From: Desmodus rotundus
Taxonomy: Eukaryota; Chordata; Mammalia; Chiroptera; Phyllostomidae
DNA: 64,000 nucleotides
Assembly: GCF_022682495.2 (NCBI RefSeq)
Contig: NC_071397.1
Span: 14,103,082 to 14,167,081 of the forward strand
Direction: 5' to 3'
Below are positions 44,423 to 56,253 of the stretch, in pieces. The first letter of the stretch is position 1, and every line of letters starts with the position of its first letter. A program made the translations under genes and the position numbers. The notes below the pieces were generated by a model. It was not told where the DNA came from and searched no databases. It saw only the letters and a list, made by a program, of their open reading frames with translations.

Positions 44423-46197
44423 CTGACCCATCATTAATACCCAAAGTCCATAATTTACATTAAGTTTCACTCTTGATGTTGTGTATTCCATGAGTTTGGA
44501 CAAATTTATAATGCCATATATCCATGACAGAGAATAGTCTTAACTGCCCTAAAAATCCTCTGTACTCATCCTTCCCACCTGGCACCCCTGGACAATCACT
44601 GATGATTTTAATGTCTCCATAATTTTGCCTATTCCAAAATGTCATACAATTGTAATCATACACGTATAGTGTGTAGTCTTTTTTAGATTGGCTTCTTTAT
44701 TTAGTTTTATACCTTTAGGTTTTCTCTATGTCTTTTTATGGCTTGATAGCTCCTTTCTTTTTAACACTTTGTCAAGTATTTGTTGACTATATTTATGTGG
44801 GTTTATTTCCAGACTGTATTCTGTTCCATTGATCTATTTGTTTGTTCTTCCACACATACCTCACTGTTTTCATGACTGTAGCTTTATAGTAAGTCTTGAA
44901 ATTGGGTAGTTTCAGTCCTCCAATTTTGTTTGCTTTCAATGTTGAGTTGGCTATCCTGGCTCTTCTGCCTCTCCAAATAAACTTTAGAATCAGTTTATTG
45001 ATATCCACAAAAAAACTTGCTGTGATTTTGATTGGAATTCATTATGTAAATAGAAATGTGTTTTTAATTTCAAATTCCACTTGTTCTTTGCTGGTATATA
45101 GGAAAGTAGTTGACTTTTATATATGAACATTGTATACTAAAACCTTGATAAAATTGCTAATTAGTTCCAGGACGGGTATTTTTGTCATTTTTTTCATATT
45201 TTCAATGTAGATGATTATGTCATCTGTGAACAAAAATGGTTTTATTTCTTCCTTGCCAATCTCTATATATTTTATGTCCCTTTCCTATCTCATTGCACTA
45301 GGTAGGCCTTCCAGTTTGAAGTTGGAAAGAAGTAGTGAGAGGGGACATTCTTTCCTTGTTACTGGTCTTAGTAAAAATATTTGTTTCCCTCTAATAAATA
45401 ATGATAGTTCTAGAATTTTTAAATAGATGTTCTTTATAAATTGAAGTCCCCTTCTATTTCTAGTGTGCTTAGAGATTTTAATGGTGAATGGTTTTGGATT
45501 TTCTAAAATGCTATTATTAATATGATCATATGACTTTTCTTCTTCAGCTTGCTGATATGGTGGATTACATTAATTGATTTTCTGGGTTAAACCCCATGTA
45601 GTCATGGTGTATAATTCTTTTAGATGTTATTGAATTAGATTTGATAATATATTGTTGAAGATTTTTGCATCTGGGTGCATATAGATATTGGTCTACAGTT
45701 TCCCTGTAATTTCATTGTTTAGTTTTTGTATTAGGGTAATCATGGTCTCATTGAATGAGTTAGGAAGTATTCTCTTTGTTCTGTCTCCTGGATGAGATTG
45801 TAGACAGTTGATATAATTTCTTCCTTAAATAGTTGTTAGAGTTTGCTAGTTAACACATCTGGACATAGTGTTTTCTGTTTAGCAAGGTTTAATTGTTTAA
45901 CAGATTCAGGCCTATACAATGTGTTATATAATTTTCTCACATTTGTAAATTTTCTAGTTTTTCTTTGCTATTGATTTCTGGTTCATTCCATTGTGGTCCG
46001 AAAAACTACTTGTGTCATTTCAGTCTCCTTAAGTTTTTACGATAGTTTTGTAACCGATTACGTGATCTATCCTAGAGACTGCTGCATGTTTGCTGGAGAA
46101 GAGTCTGCGTGGTTTTTATTACCTGTTGAGTGGAAAGTTCTGTATATGTCTGTTAGTTTCATTAGTCTATCATGTTGTTCATGTCCACTGTTTCCTT

Positions 46198-46416
46198 GTG
46201 ATTTTCTGTCTTTTCAAAAAAATATTTAAAGAGAGAGTGAAGAAAGGCGAGAAAGAGAGAGAGAGACAGGTTCATCTGTTGTTCCACTTATTTATGCATT
46301 CATTGGTTGATTCTTGTATGTGCTCTGACTGGGGATAGAACCCACAACCTTGGCATATGGGGATGACACCTGTAACCAACTGAGCTACCTGGCCAGGGCT
46401 GTGATTTTTTTGTCTT
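46198..46416 (-). mobile_element. VES SINE inside L1, with target duplication
   Basis: Insert 46213-46400, antisense VES: AATATTTAAAGAGAGAGTG, a GA-rich tract, TTGATTCTTGTATGTGCTC, GACTGGGGATAGAACCCAC (reverse B box), ACCAACTGAGCTACCTGGCC and the end AGGGCT. Flanked by GTGATTTTCTGTCTT (46198-46212) and GTGATTTTTTTGTCTT (46401-46416). It interrupts L1 ORF2 sequence. Confidence 0.95.
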
Positions 46417-46975
46417 AATATTCTATCCATGAAGGAAAATAGGGTATTGAAGCTTCCTACTATTACTGTATTGTTTTCTATTTTTCCCTTTAGTTCTGTC
46501 AGTGTTTCTTTATATATCAAGGTGCTATAGTGTTGGCTGCACATGTGTTTATTATTGTCATATCTTCCTAGTGAATTGACCCTTTTATCTTTATACAATA
46601 TCTTACTTTGCTTACTGTGACACCTTTGACTTGTAGTCTATTTTCGTCTGATGTAAGTATAGACAATCTGCTCTCTTTTGTCTATCATTTGCATGGAATG
46701 TTTTTGCATCCCATAACTTTAAGTTTCTGTGTGCCTTTAAGTTTAATGTGAGTCTCTTATAGGCAACATATACTTTGATCTTGTTTTTATATTTATTAAG
46801 CCACTCTGTCTTTTTGGGGGGTTGTTTAGACCATTTACATTTAAAGTAATTATTGATAAGGAAGAGGATTTACTATTGCTATTTTTTTTCTGTTTGCATT
46901 ATAGTTATTTTTTCCCTCTTTTGCTATCTTGATATCCTCTATTACATTTCTTTAGTATTGATATGCTTGACTTAT

Positions 46976-49425
46976 TTATAAATGATAACATCAAGTCAGG
47001 TTGCCATCAGGAATATGATAATTAATCTGAACTAAAAAAAAGATTACATTGAGCTGTGTATCAGGAAGAACAAAATGTGGATTAAGATTCAGAAATATGG
47101 TTGATTCAGATCTGGGATTATAATACAGTGCAGTGGCTTAGCCAGAGCTGAGATACCATGGGTTGGCAAGGAGAGGTTGCAATATACTCTCTTAGAAGTA
47201 AAAATAGCACATGTATAGTATTTTCAGGATGGATAGGAGGTTACTGAAAGTGATAACTATTGTTTTCTTCACACACTACTTCTCTTTCTTTTTAGTAATG
47301 GCATTCCCTATTGTCTTTGTGAAGTAAATATTCTCCCATTATCAGTAGAATGATCTCCTCATAAATTTTGGAATAGATTCTAGTTGGCTCAAACCAACTA
47401 AGACATCTTTCAAGAATGGCTATGTAACTTCTACTTTTGCAATAAAAATAACCACTCTAATCTGAGTAAAGAAACAAACTCTCAGTCTAAAGATGTAGGG
47501 CTTAGAACTACTGAAGACAAAGGGAGTGAAATGGAGATAGAGCTTTTGCAGGACCAGAGAGTGCGGTCAGTGACTAAGAATGGAGACTATCCAGAGGGAG
47601 TCACGCCAAGCAATGGATCCCGTTAGCGCTCTCAGGAAAGGTCAGCTTCTCTTTGATGAAGTAGTGACCTTCTTCTCTACTCACCATTTCACTTAGACAT
47701 CAACTTTACTTTTTATTTAAGGTAGTTGGTTTGAATTTTTGCTCTTTGGACACAGACAATTCTTTACCCAATAAAAAGACAGACTAGGGATAAAAAATTG
47801 GCCTCTACAGAGAAAACCCACCCTGAGTGAAGAATGCTTTCATCAGGGGTGGGCAGGCTTCAGAACCGGGGTGTTGGAGTGAGTAGATGTGACAAAATTA
47901 GGTGAGATCACTCTCCCACTCCCTGTGCCTGCGTGCTCCTGAAAGAAGATAATCATGGTCAAAATGAGCAGACTGTCTGAAATCCTCCACTGGAGAAGCT
48001 GGACAGAAGAAACAAGTCTATTAACAACTGGCTGAAGAGGGGAATACCAGACATGTGAATATACCAGAATAGGATCAAAGTATAGGATCCTGTTAGTAGT
48101 TTGTACATCCATGGACCGTGGTAGAATGAGCAAGTAGGGTAGCTAATGGCCTCAGACCAACAGAGCAATAGTCAGCAAGATACAGCGAATCTGTAGATGG
48201 CAACTTTGATTTTGAGAGACGCCCAAATGGAACACTCAAAAATTATCATTGGTATGGACCATAAATAGTTTAGCCCATCGAGGTGATAGTTAAATGGAAT
48301 AGTGTGTGTGTATATATATAATTTGTTTACCTTGGTATAAAAACACAGTTGATGACTTGGAAAAAATGGCTCCACCTAAGGCTAGAAGGTTTGAGTTTCT
48401 CTGGCAGTAACACAGGAAACAAAGCTTCCAGCTGCCGGTGAGTCCAAGCGCACAGCCATTCCTGTGTACGCATTGTTGGAAACCTCTCTGGATGCTTAAA
48501 AGTATATGGAAGGGAAATTCTTAGAAAGGGCAGGATTCATCGTTAATCTAATGGTGAGGGCATATATTCACCCGCTAATTAAGGGGGTTCGGTTACAATC
48601 ACTCAGGGTATAATTATTCAAGATTTCCAGACATATTCTTGGTTGCCCTCTCCCAAGTCTAGGAATGTTGGTTCTTGCTTAGTAAGACACTGCACCTTTC
48701 GCTGTAAAGTCTTTGCGAGATGCAAACATTAAATGGAGTAAAGGATTGCCAACTGCAGCAGAGAGACATGCAACAGCTTGGCAGTCTGGTAACCTAAATT
48801 CTATGCCTGAATCTCACTTTTAGGTCTCTGGCTTTAGCTTGTTAATCTTTAAAATTAGAAGCTTGGAAACCATATTCTCTGAGAATTTTTTGCCCATAAA
48901 TCACAGGTAAATATAACCTCAGGCAGAAGCTGATTGTATATATCAGATTCAAAATGTGAGAAGCATCTTTGCTAGAGTTGCTGATTTGGCAAAAGAGAAA
49001 AATACATCTAGTCGGCCGTGTAAGATGTGTTTTTTTTGTTGTTCTTATTGTTCAGTCCTTATCAGCAGATGCTGCTGGAAATCCTACCACTCTAATAGAC
49101 ATTTCTTTCTTTTAGACTAAAAATGTGTAATTTTCCTATACTGTAGTTGCATTTTTAAAGTATATTTGGGTGCTGCCTGCTCCAAATGGCACATGTGCAG
49201 AGTTATTAGAAAATTACTGCACTTGCTGCATCTCACCACTGATATTTTTTTCTCTTCTCAACCAATTTTCTCTATGTATTGTCACATATGCTTTTAGCCA
49301 GATTGCAGGGAAAATTTGTAAAGCCACATTGGAGTGAAAAATGGCTTATTGTATATTGTACAGATTAATATTAAATGAGCTCAAAATTGGGATCAAATAT
49401 TTTTAATCTCTCAAAATACTTTCCT
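46976..49425. other. Unassigned DNA
   Basis: About 2.4 kb with no named repeat or gene. A (GT)n(AT)n patch is at 48301-48321. Reading frames of up to 96 codons have no features. Confidence 0.45.
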
Positions 49426-51170
49426 TCAAATTATTTTTTTTTATTATTTAAAACTTTTTTCATTGTTCAATTATAGTTATCCCCATTTCCCCCCCATTAT
49501 TCTCCCCTGGCATACCCACCCCCTGTATCTTTGTCCGTGGGTCCTTTATACATGTTTCTTGATTTAACCCCTCCCCCGTTATTCCCACCTCCCTCCACTC
49601 TCATCACTGTCAATTTGTTCTTTATTTCCATGTCACTGGTTCTGTCTTGCTCGCTTGTTTGTTTTGTTGATTGGGTTCTGCTTATAGGTGAGATCATATG
49701 GGGTGTGTTTTTCACTGCCTGGCTAATTTCACTTAGTGTCGTACACTCTAGTTCCACCCATGCTGTTGTGAAGGGTAGGAGTTTCTTCTTTCTTTCTGCT
49801 GCATAGTATTCCATCGTGTAAATGTACCACAGGTTTTTTATCTATTCATTTACTGATGGGCACTTAGGCTGTTTCTAGCACTTGATTATTATAAATAATG
49901 CTGCTATGAACATTGGGGTGCATAGGTTTTTTTGAATTGGTATTTCAGGATTCTTAGGGTATAATCCCAGCAGTGGAATTGCCAGGTTGAAAGACAGTTT
50001 CATTTTTAGTTTTCTGAGGAAATTCCATACTGTTTTCCACAGTGGCTATACCAGCCTGCATTCCCACCAACAGTGCACTAGGGTTCCCTTTTCTCCACAA
50101 CCTCACCAGCACTTGTTGTTTGTTGATTTGTTTATGATGGGCATTCTAACTGGTGTGAAGTGGTATCTCATTGTGGTTTTAATTTGCATCTCTCTGATGG
50201 CTAGTGATGCTGAGCATCCTTTCATGTGTCTCTGGGCCCTCTGTATGTCCTCTTTGGAGAAGTGCCTGTTAGCCCCTTTGCCCATTTTTTAATTGGATTG
50301 TTTGTCTTCCTGGTGTGAAGTCATGTGAGTTCTTTATATATTTTGGAGATCGAACCTTGTCTGTGATATCATTGGCAAACATATTTTCCCATACAGTTGG
50401 TTCCCTTTTCATTTTGCTGATGTTTTTCTGTAGCCATGAAGAAACTTTTTAATTTGATGTAGTCCCATTTGTTTATTCTTTCCTTTTTATCCCTTGCTCT
50501 AGGAGACATATTGGTGAAAATATTGCTGTGTGGAATAGCCGAGATTTTTCTTCCTATGTTCACCTGTAGGACTTTTATGGTGTCATGCCTTATATTTAAG
50601 TATTTTATCCATCTTGAGTTTATTTTGGTATATGGTGTAAGTTGGTGGCTTAGTTTCATTTTCTTTGCATGTACTTGTTCATATCTCCCAACATCATTTG
50701 TTGAAGAGGATATTTTTACTCCATTTTATGCCCCAGCCCCCTTTGTCAAATATTAATTGACTGTAGAGACATGGGTTTATTTCTGGGATCTCTATTCTGT
50801 TCCATTGGTCTATGTGTCTGTTCTTATGCCAGTAACAGGCTGTTTTGATTACAGTGGCCTTGTAATATAATTTTATACCAGGTATTGTGATCCCTCCTAC
50901 TTTGTTCTTCTTTCTCAAAATTACTGAGACTATTCAGGGTCATTTATGGTTCCATATAAATTTTTGAAGTGTTTTTTTTCTATATCTGTCAAATGTCATT
51001 GGTATTTTAATAGGGATTGCATTGAATCTATAAATTGCTTTGGGTAGTATGGCCATTTTGATGATGTTAATTCTTCCAATCTGTGAACGTGGTATATGCT
51101 TCCATTTATTTGTGTCTTCCTTAATTTTTTTCTTCAGTGCTGTGGAGTTTTCTGAGTATAAGTCTTTTAC

Positions 51171-51641
51171 CTACTTGGTAAAGTTTATTCCTAGGTACTT
51201 TATTTTTCTAGTTGCTATAATAAATGGGATTTTTTCCCCTAATTTCTGTTTCTGATATTTCACTGTTGGTGTACAAAAATGTCTTTGAGTTCTGAATATT
51301 GACTTTGTATCCACTGCTTTGCCAAATTCACTTATTAGATTGAGTAGTTTTTTGGTGTTGTCTACAAGATTTTCTATATACATGATCATGTTATCTGCAA
51401 ACAGTGACAGTTTTCCTTCCTCCTTTCCAATTTGGATGCAATTTGAAATTGTATTCTTCATTCCCTCTTGTCCCTTGTGGATAATTTCTATTTCCTTTTT
51501 CATGTTGATATAGTTTGCAGTGAGTTCATTGTAGTTTCCCTGTAGTTTCTGGTAATTCTCTGTGAACTCATTGAGTTTCCTGATAACCATTGCTTTGAAT
51601 TCAATATCTAATAGTTGACTCTCCTCCATTTCATTTAGCAT
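51171..51641 (-). pseudogene. Chimeric L1 ORF1-ORF2 frame (deletion fusion)
   Basis: This 156-codon open frame lies inside the L1 copy. Residues 1 to about 65 are the L1 ORF1 N-terminal coiled-coil region (EMEESQLLDIEF, then NELTANYINMKKEIE, KGQEGMKNTISN), rich in Glu, Lys, Asn and heptad-like Leu/Ile. At about residue 66 the sequence switches without a stop to the reverse transcriptase of ORF2: IQIGKEEGKLSLFADNMIMY, then LLNLISEFGKAV and FIIATRKIKYLGINF. The polymerase FADD box reads FADN (codons at 51390-51401), so the second catalytic Asp is lost. It lacks RNA-binding, endonuclease and most polymerase parts and cannot work as either L1 protein. Whether it is expressed is unknown. The ORF1 start lies upstream in another frame (about 51775), so this frame begins at an internal Met. 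Confidence 0.85.
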
Positions 51642-51846
51642 TCTTTCCGAGGCTTCCTACTTTCCTTTCATTTGGGGTTTGTTTCTTTGTCTGCCTATTG
51701 TTTGAGGCTCTTCTTGTTAGCCTCTGCTTCTTAAATTGATTGGTTCTGAGTCCCTGAGTTTGTGGTGTGAACTTGTATGGGAGGAGACCTGTGAAATTCA
51801 GTGGTGCAATCTCCTTGATCTGAACTTGCTGCTCTTGGGATGCCAT
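51631..51846 (-). pseudogene. L1 ORF1 start region, frameshifted
   Basis: The minus frame reads a basic, Gln/Lys/Arg/Thr-rich stretch (NRQTKKQTPNERKVGSLGKN) typical of the extreme N-terminus of L1 ORF1 in placental mammals. It runs into the chimeric frame only after a frameshift near 51640. The first part (up to about residue 35) is probably 5' UTR translated by chance. Confidence 0.65.
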
Positions 51847-52388
51847 TTATGTTGGCTCTCTGGTGGTATTTGGGTTTTGATTGTTGTTGGGTCATTCTTT
51901 GGTGTGTTCTTCCCTGCAGCTGGTTGACTGAGGGTCACTCTGCCCACCATGTCTTGTATGCTGTTGTGCAGGTGCTGCCAGAATAAAAGCACAAAGCCCA
52001 GGGAACAAACCCACATCCACAAAAACCTCCCCCTGCAATCTCAGTATCAATGGTAAATGAACAAGTATTAATAAGGGTGTAGAGAGATTAAGACTATTAT
52101 AAGAAAGGAGAGAAATTTAGTATAAATTCTAGTGACTTATTATGCACAAACTTGCTGTACAAGTAATGAACATTAAAAAGCTATGCAGGAAAGAAAATAT
52201 CACTAATCATGGAGAAGACCACGGTGGATTTTGTCTCAGTAGCCTTTAGTATTTACCACTGTTTTTTCTTTCTGGATCCACCTTTGGTGGTGTCAGATGT
52301 TGACCCCATCTGACCTTAGGCAGCCTGCTCTGAGACTGCCAGAGATCTGCTGTCTAAAGTTGTCTCCTTCAGTTGTTAGTCACTTTGC

Positions 52389-52920
52389 ACTCAGCAGTCA
52401 GGCTTAAGCCCCATAGGGTGGGGCAGAATTCCTCCTTGGGTTGGGGTTATCATTTCCCCTCAGGCTGCTGCTCAGAGCAGAGTGGTCTGCCTGAGCAGGA
52501 TGGCTGCTGCAGTATGGGAGTTGACTATGCACTGGGGTAGTGGTGTCCGGTCTCTCAGCTCTCTCCCCCAAGCCTCTGACCCCAGTCTCTCCTCAAGCAT
52601 CTCTAGTCCACTCTGCCCCTCCTTTGCCAGGGATTGATGTCTGTTGCTGGCTCCTTTAGTTATTAATCTAGTCTCTCTGCACTCAGCAGTCAGGCTTAAG
52701 CAACATAGAGTCAGGGCCGAGTTTCTCTTGGGGATGGGGGTGTTGTTTCCCTTTTGGTTGCTGCCACTCGGAGGGGAGTGGTCTGCCTGAGAACGATGGC
52801 TGCCACTGTTTGGGGGATGACTCAGCACCGAGTTCCCTGTGGCTACTCTCTCTGCACTCTCCCCAAAGCTTCCATTGCCAATCTCTCCTCAGGTGTTTCC
52901 AACCCACTCTGCTCCTGCCT
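52389..52920 (-). repeat. Tandem duplication in L1 5' UTR, about 292-bp period
   Basis: ACTCAGCAGTCAGGCTTAAG occurs at 52389 and 52681. Downstream, GAGTGGTCTGCCTGAG, GATGGCTGC and a CTCTCCCC...GCCTC / TCTCTCCTCA order recurs with the same spacing. Two diverged units. They lie between the ORF1 start and the 5'-terminal repeats of the L1 copy. Confidence 0.85.
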
Positions 52921-53218
52921 TGCTGGAACTGTGGGTAAATGACAGCAAGTGAAAATTTGTGCATTGGCCCTTTAAATGGCTCTATGCATCTCCAGCCTTC
53001 TGTCTCTGGCAGAGAGCAACCCTGCTGCTTTTTGCTGCTGGTTGTTATCTGTATACTTTTCAGGCTCTGGTGTTCTAGACTGAGGATCCCAGCTTAAGGT
53101 TTAGACCCCATTCCTCTCAGGAGAAGTCTAACCTGCCACTTAATTATCCCTCTGACGCTGCTGCCTGTGGGCACCCAGTCCGCCCTCTCGAGTCTCCACC
53201 ACAGTGCTTACCAGACAG

Positions 53219-53553
53219 ATTGTGCTGAAGGTGGTTCTTCTGTCTGTGTGAGGTTATGAGGCTTCTCTCTTGCTATAGTTCAGTTGTTGTTCTGGGTAAT
53301 TTCTGCACAATTTAGTTGCAATTCCATATTGGTCCTGGGAGGAGGTTAATGTGGCTTCCACTCACTCCTCCACCATCTTGCCGCTCTAAATCAATTGTGA
53401 AGCTGATTCTTCTGTCTGTCTGAGGTTATATGGCTTATCTCTCACTATTGTTCAGTTGTTTGTTTCAGGTAATTTCTCCACAATTTAGTTGTAATTCCAG
53501 ATTGGTCCTGGGGGGAGGTTAGTGTAACTCCCACTCACTCCTTTGCCGTCTTG
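53219..53553 (-). promoter_or_regulatory. Tandem 5'-terminal L1 promoter units with YY1-like sites
   Basis: Two units of about 165 bp (53219-53388 and 53394-53553) repeat GATTCTTCTGTCTGT-, TTCAGTTGTT-, ATTTAGTTG-, ATTGGTCCTGGG- and CACTCACTCC-type blocks in the same order. On the minus strand each opens with an AAGATGGTGG / AAGACGGCAA motif; the first fits the YY1 core AAGATGG found at the 5' end of human L1. By position this is the L1 internal promoter, with the terminal unit duplicated. Activity is inferred, not shown. Confidence 0.7.
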
Positions 53554-53565
53554 GATCCCCCCCCC

Positions 53566-54840
53566 CCAAATATTTTTCTACAAAATTTTTGTACTTACCC
53601 AAAGACAGACATTATAATGTTTTTTATTCAATTTAGCACAGAAAACTGAGTAGGGAATACTGAAAGCAAATAAAAACAAACCCACTAAAGTAATATTTGC
53701 TACTTCTTCATAGTTATTCTTTTTATGCTTCTTTATAGAAATAAAGTACTGGAAATATGAAAGAGTTTTTACTAATTTTAGAATCTAGGAATATAAATTT
53801 TTCTTTTATAGCTTTAGGTAAATTGCTTCATTGCTCACTATTTTCATTTGTCAAACAAAAATGAGAAGCTTAATGATATGTAGAATCCTGATTAGTTTCA
53901 AACTCATAATGAAAGAATCAATTGCCCTTTAGGATTGATCTCAAATTTAGAAGCAGTTAAAATGCAGAAAGAGAATAAGATCTTTATCCCTTTGTATCAG
54001 TGTCCACCAAAATATGCTTATTCAAGCAACAGTGTTATTAAATATTCTATGGGGAATAAGGTTCTATTATTAACGCTTTTTGGAAGCACTGTTGACTATA
54101 TTTCTTTCTAATAAGGAGATAATACCACTTCTAGCACATTAAGAGTTCTGATTAAGTCTTATGGTTAGAACTCCATTTATCTTTCTTTAACCCAGTTTTT
54201 CCCAAGTGTATTTGATCTAAAAAAAAACTTTCTCAAATTATACATATTAAAATATGTAAAACACAACATTCACACAAATCCCACAGAACAATCTTTGCAA
54301 AATTGCCTTCTAGATAATACTTATACTGAAGTTCTTTGAATTTTGAACAGGGGGATGATATAAAATGTCTATTATCTCAGAGTTCCTATAAAAAGGTAGG
54401 ATGTATCAGTAGTATTTCTCACCTCTGGCTATATGTTCGGTGATGAGTGGTTTCACAGTATAGTTATGTGCTCTTGATCCCTGTTTTCAACCATAAAATC
54501 AAACCAAGGGTCTCTTTTTTCTTACAGAAAAATAAACACTGTGGATATACAAGATTGGTTGTGCTAGCATCATTCTAGACTACAGCACAGTTTTATTTCC
54601 AAGGGTAGCAGATTGGTCTGAATATCACATGATATTTTGTTCTGTTTATCTCATTTTAACCCTGGAGGTATGCACACAAAAATAATAATATTACACCATT
54701 ATATTTGGTTAGGAAGTGCAGTCCTTGAGGGAAATCTGTCCTTATGTGCAGTACTTGGATTCACCCCTGCCACCTCTGGTATTTCCTGTGACCCCTCCCT
54801 TACTCAGTCCTTCTGCCCTGGGATCTAGTCAGATCTCCCT
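53566..54840. other. Unassigned AT-rich DNA
   Basis: Nothing recognised. Confidence 0.45.
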
Positions 54841-54844
54841 GTAT

Positions 54845-55400
54845 CAGTAGGTCCCCAGGTTATCTACAGCTTCTGTGTGACTTGGCCTCCTCCTCTATGG
54901 AATTGATTATTATCTCCACTGGCTCACCGAACTGACAGAAACACTTACTTGAATTTACCAATTTATCAAATGTTGTGATAAATGATATAGATGAATAGCC
55001 AGATGAATAGATATGTAGAGTGAGGTCTGGGGTGTCCCTAGTGCAGGAGTTTCTGTCTCCGTGGAGTTGGGGTATATCACACTTCTCGTATGTGGGTGTA
55101 TTCACCAACTTGGAAGCTCCCTCGGCCCCCTACTATTGTGGGTTTTTTTGGAAGCTTTCTCATGAAGGCATGATGAATTATTAACTTCATGTCCAACCAT
55201 TCCTCCTTCTCTGGAATATGGGACTAAAAATTTCAAACTTCTAATCATGGCTTGGTCTTTCTGGTGACCAGCTCTCAGCCAGGAGTCCACTCAGAGTCAC
55301 TTAATAGAACAAAAGATGCTTCTAGCATTATTATTACTAAGGAAATTACAACAGTTTAAGAAATTCTGTGCCAGGAACTGGGAGAGATTATGTATGTATT
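54845..55400 (-). repeat. LTR-like ancient repeat (ERVL/MaLR class suspected)
   Basis: GTCCCCAGGTTATCTACAGC, TGTGACTTGGCCTCCTCC, GTGAGGTCTGGGGTGTCCC, TATGTGGGTGTATTCACC, CTTGGTCTTTCTGGTGACC, AACAAAAGATGCTTCTAGC and AAGGAAATTACAACAGTTTAAG match in order a mammalian LTR-type repeat I recall. Ends are not defined and the family name is withheld. Confidence 0.5.
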
Positions 55401-55755
55401 CTCTTACAGGTAAAGTAGTACTAATAGTGCCTACTTCCTTAATTTTGTTTATTAGCCAAAGTGAGATATATAAAAAAGAATGCACTATGCCGGCTGTAGT
55501 CACTCAGTAAATGTCATTAACTGAGAAAGGCATTTCTTAATTATTTCTTTTATCTTACCTTCCTCATGGGTAACTAGAGTTTGTTCAGTTGCGCTGGCCC
55601 ATTAAGTAGGTTCCGCTTTCTCCCTGGACCTCTAATGTTGCATGATAATCTGCTGAAATGAATGATCCATTGCAATATAGAAAACTGTTATTTACCAAAA
55701 GAGCATGAAGAACTGTCGTACCTGCACCCCAAACTTTCATTTTAAGTAAAAGTTG
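55401..55755. other. Unassigned DNA
   Basis: Nothing recognised. Confidence 0.4.
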
Positions 55756-55759
55756 CCTG

Positions 55760-56200
55760 TAACACCTCCTTCTTCCTCTTGACGTCCTTCCTAGTATTCA
55801 TTATCTCACACCCCCATCCACCAAATGCCCTCATCCTTCATGTCATCCCCTTGATGTTAGACCAAAACACCTTTATTTCCTACTGCTTCAAGTCCTTTAC
55901 TAAATTAGAAGAGTATTTTCAACCATGCTGTCCTTTAAACTTCAGCCCTATCTCCTAGCCACATTTGTGTCATTTTACATTTTTAATTTTTACAAATTCA
56001 TTTTCAATCTTCTCCCTTGATTCATTATCTCAAAATACTGCTCCTCCTAAGTGCACCCTCTAAATTGGTTTAGTTAGTTTCCTGCCACCAAACAGTGCAT
56101 GTCTATGTTACTCCCCTGCTCAGGAGACATTAATACCTCTCATCCTCTGCCCAGACCTAGAGATCTTCTTTCCCCTCTAGCCCCTTCCCTGTTTTTCATG
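55760..56200 (+). repeat. L2-like fragment (weak)
   Basis: The C/T-rich segment has TGTTACTCCCCTGCTCAGG (family: tgtcactcccctgcttaaaa) and CCTCTCATCCTCTGCC. Similarity is patchy; it may be another old LINE or unique sequence. Confidence 0.3.
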
Positions 56201-56209
56201 ACCAGCTTT

Positions 56210-56253
56210 TTTAAAGGGTACCACTTTGCCTCAGTTTAAAGGGTACCAGTTTG

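Larger units (their letters stand above)
43690..46975 (-). mobile_element. Old L1 LINE with internal deletions and two insertions
   Basis: Antisense L1 covering the 3' UTR (GTTCACAGCAAAATTCAGAGG, GAGTGGTACATTTGTC, CTGCCCTAAAAATCCTCTG), reverse transcriptase region and endonuclease-proximal ORF2 (ACCCCATGTAGTCATGG, ATTCCATTGTGGTCCG, CCACTCTGTCTTTTTGG). The polymerase FxDD box is still readable on the minus strand near 45211-45231, second Asp retained. Deletions relative to the family order are visible near 44766, 45042 and 45955. A mariner (43840-44422) and a VES SINE (46213-46400) are inserted. Many stops; inactive. Confidence 0.9.
49430..53565 (-). mobile_element. Bat L1 LINE with 5' UTR and internal ORF deletion
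   Basis: Antisense L1, about 4.1 kb. From left: A/T tail, 3' UTR (CATTGTTCAATTATAGTTA, CACTGTCAATTTGTTC), ORF2 C-terminal region (49.75-51.4 kb: antisense CAGCACTTGTTGTTTGTTG, CTATTCTGTTCCATTGG), an abrupt switch at about 51.45 kb to the ORF1 N-terminal region, then a GC-richer 5' UTR (51.85-53.56 kb). The ORF1 C-terminus, the endonuclease and most of the reverse transcriptase are absent. ORF2 has several frameshifts. The minus-strand 5' end begins at a G-rich run (C run at about 53549-53558) next to AAGACGGC. Target duplications are not clear. Retrotransposition-incompetent. Confidence 0.92.

Noticed and set aside
51850..53400. GC-richer block as a host CpG-island promoter
   Set aside because: CpG dinucleotides are few, and the block is the L1 5' UTR, contiguous with L1 ORF1.
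49430..53565. Target duplication for the large L1 (CAAATTATTTTT / CAAATATTTTTC)
   Set aside because: A/T-rich, imperfect and adjoining a poly-T tail, so coincidence is likely.
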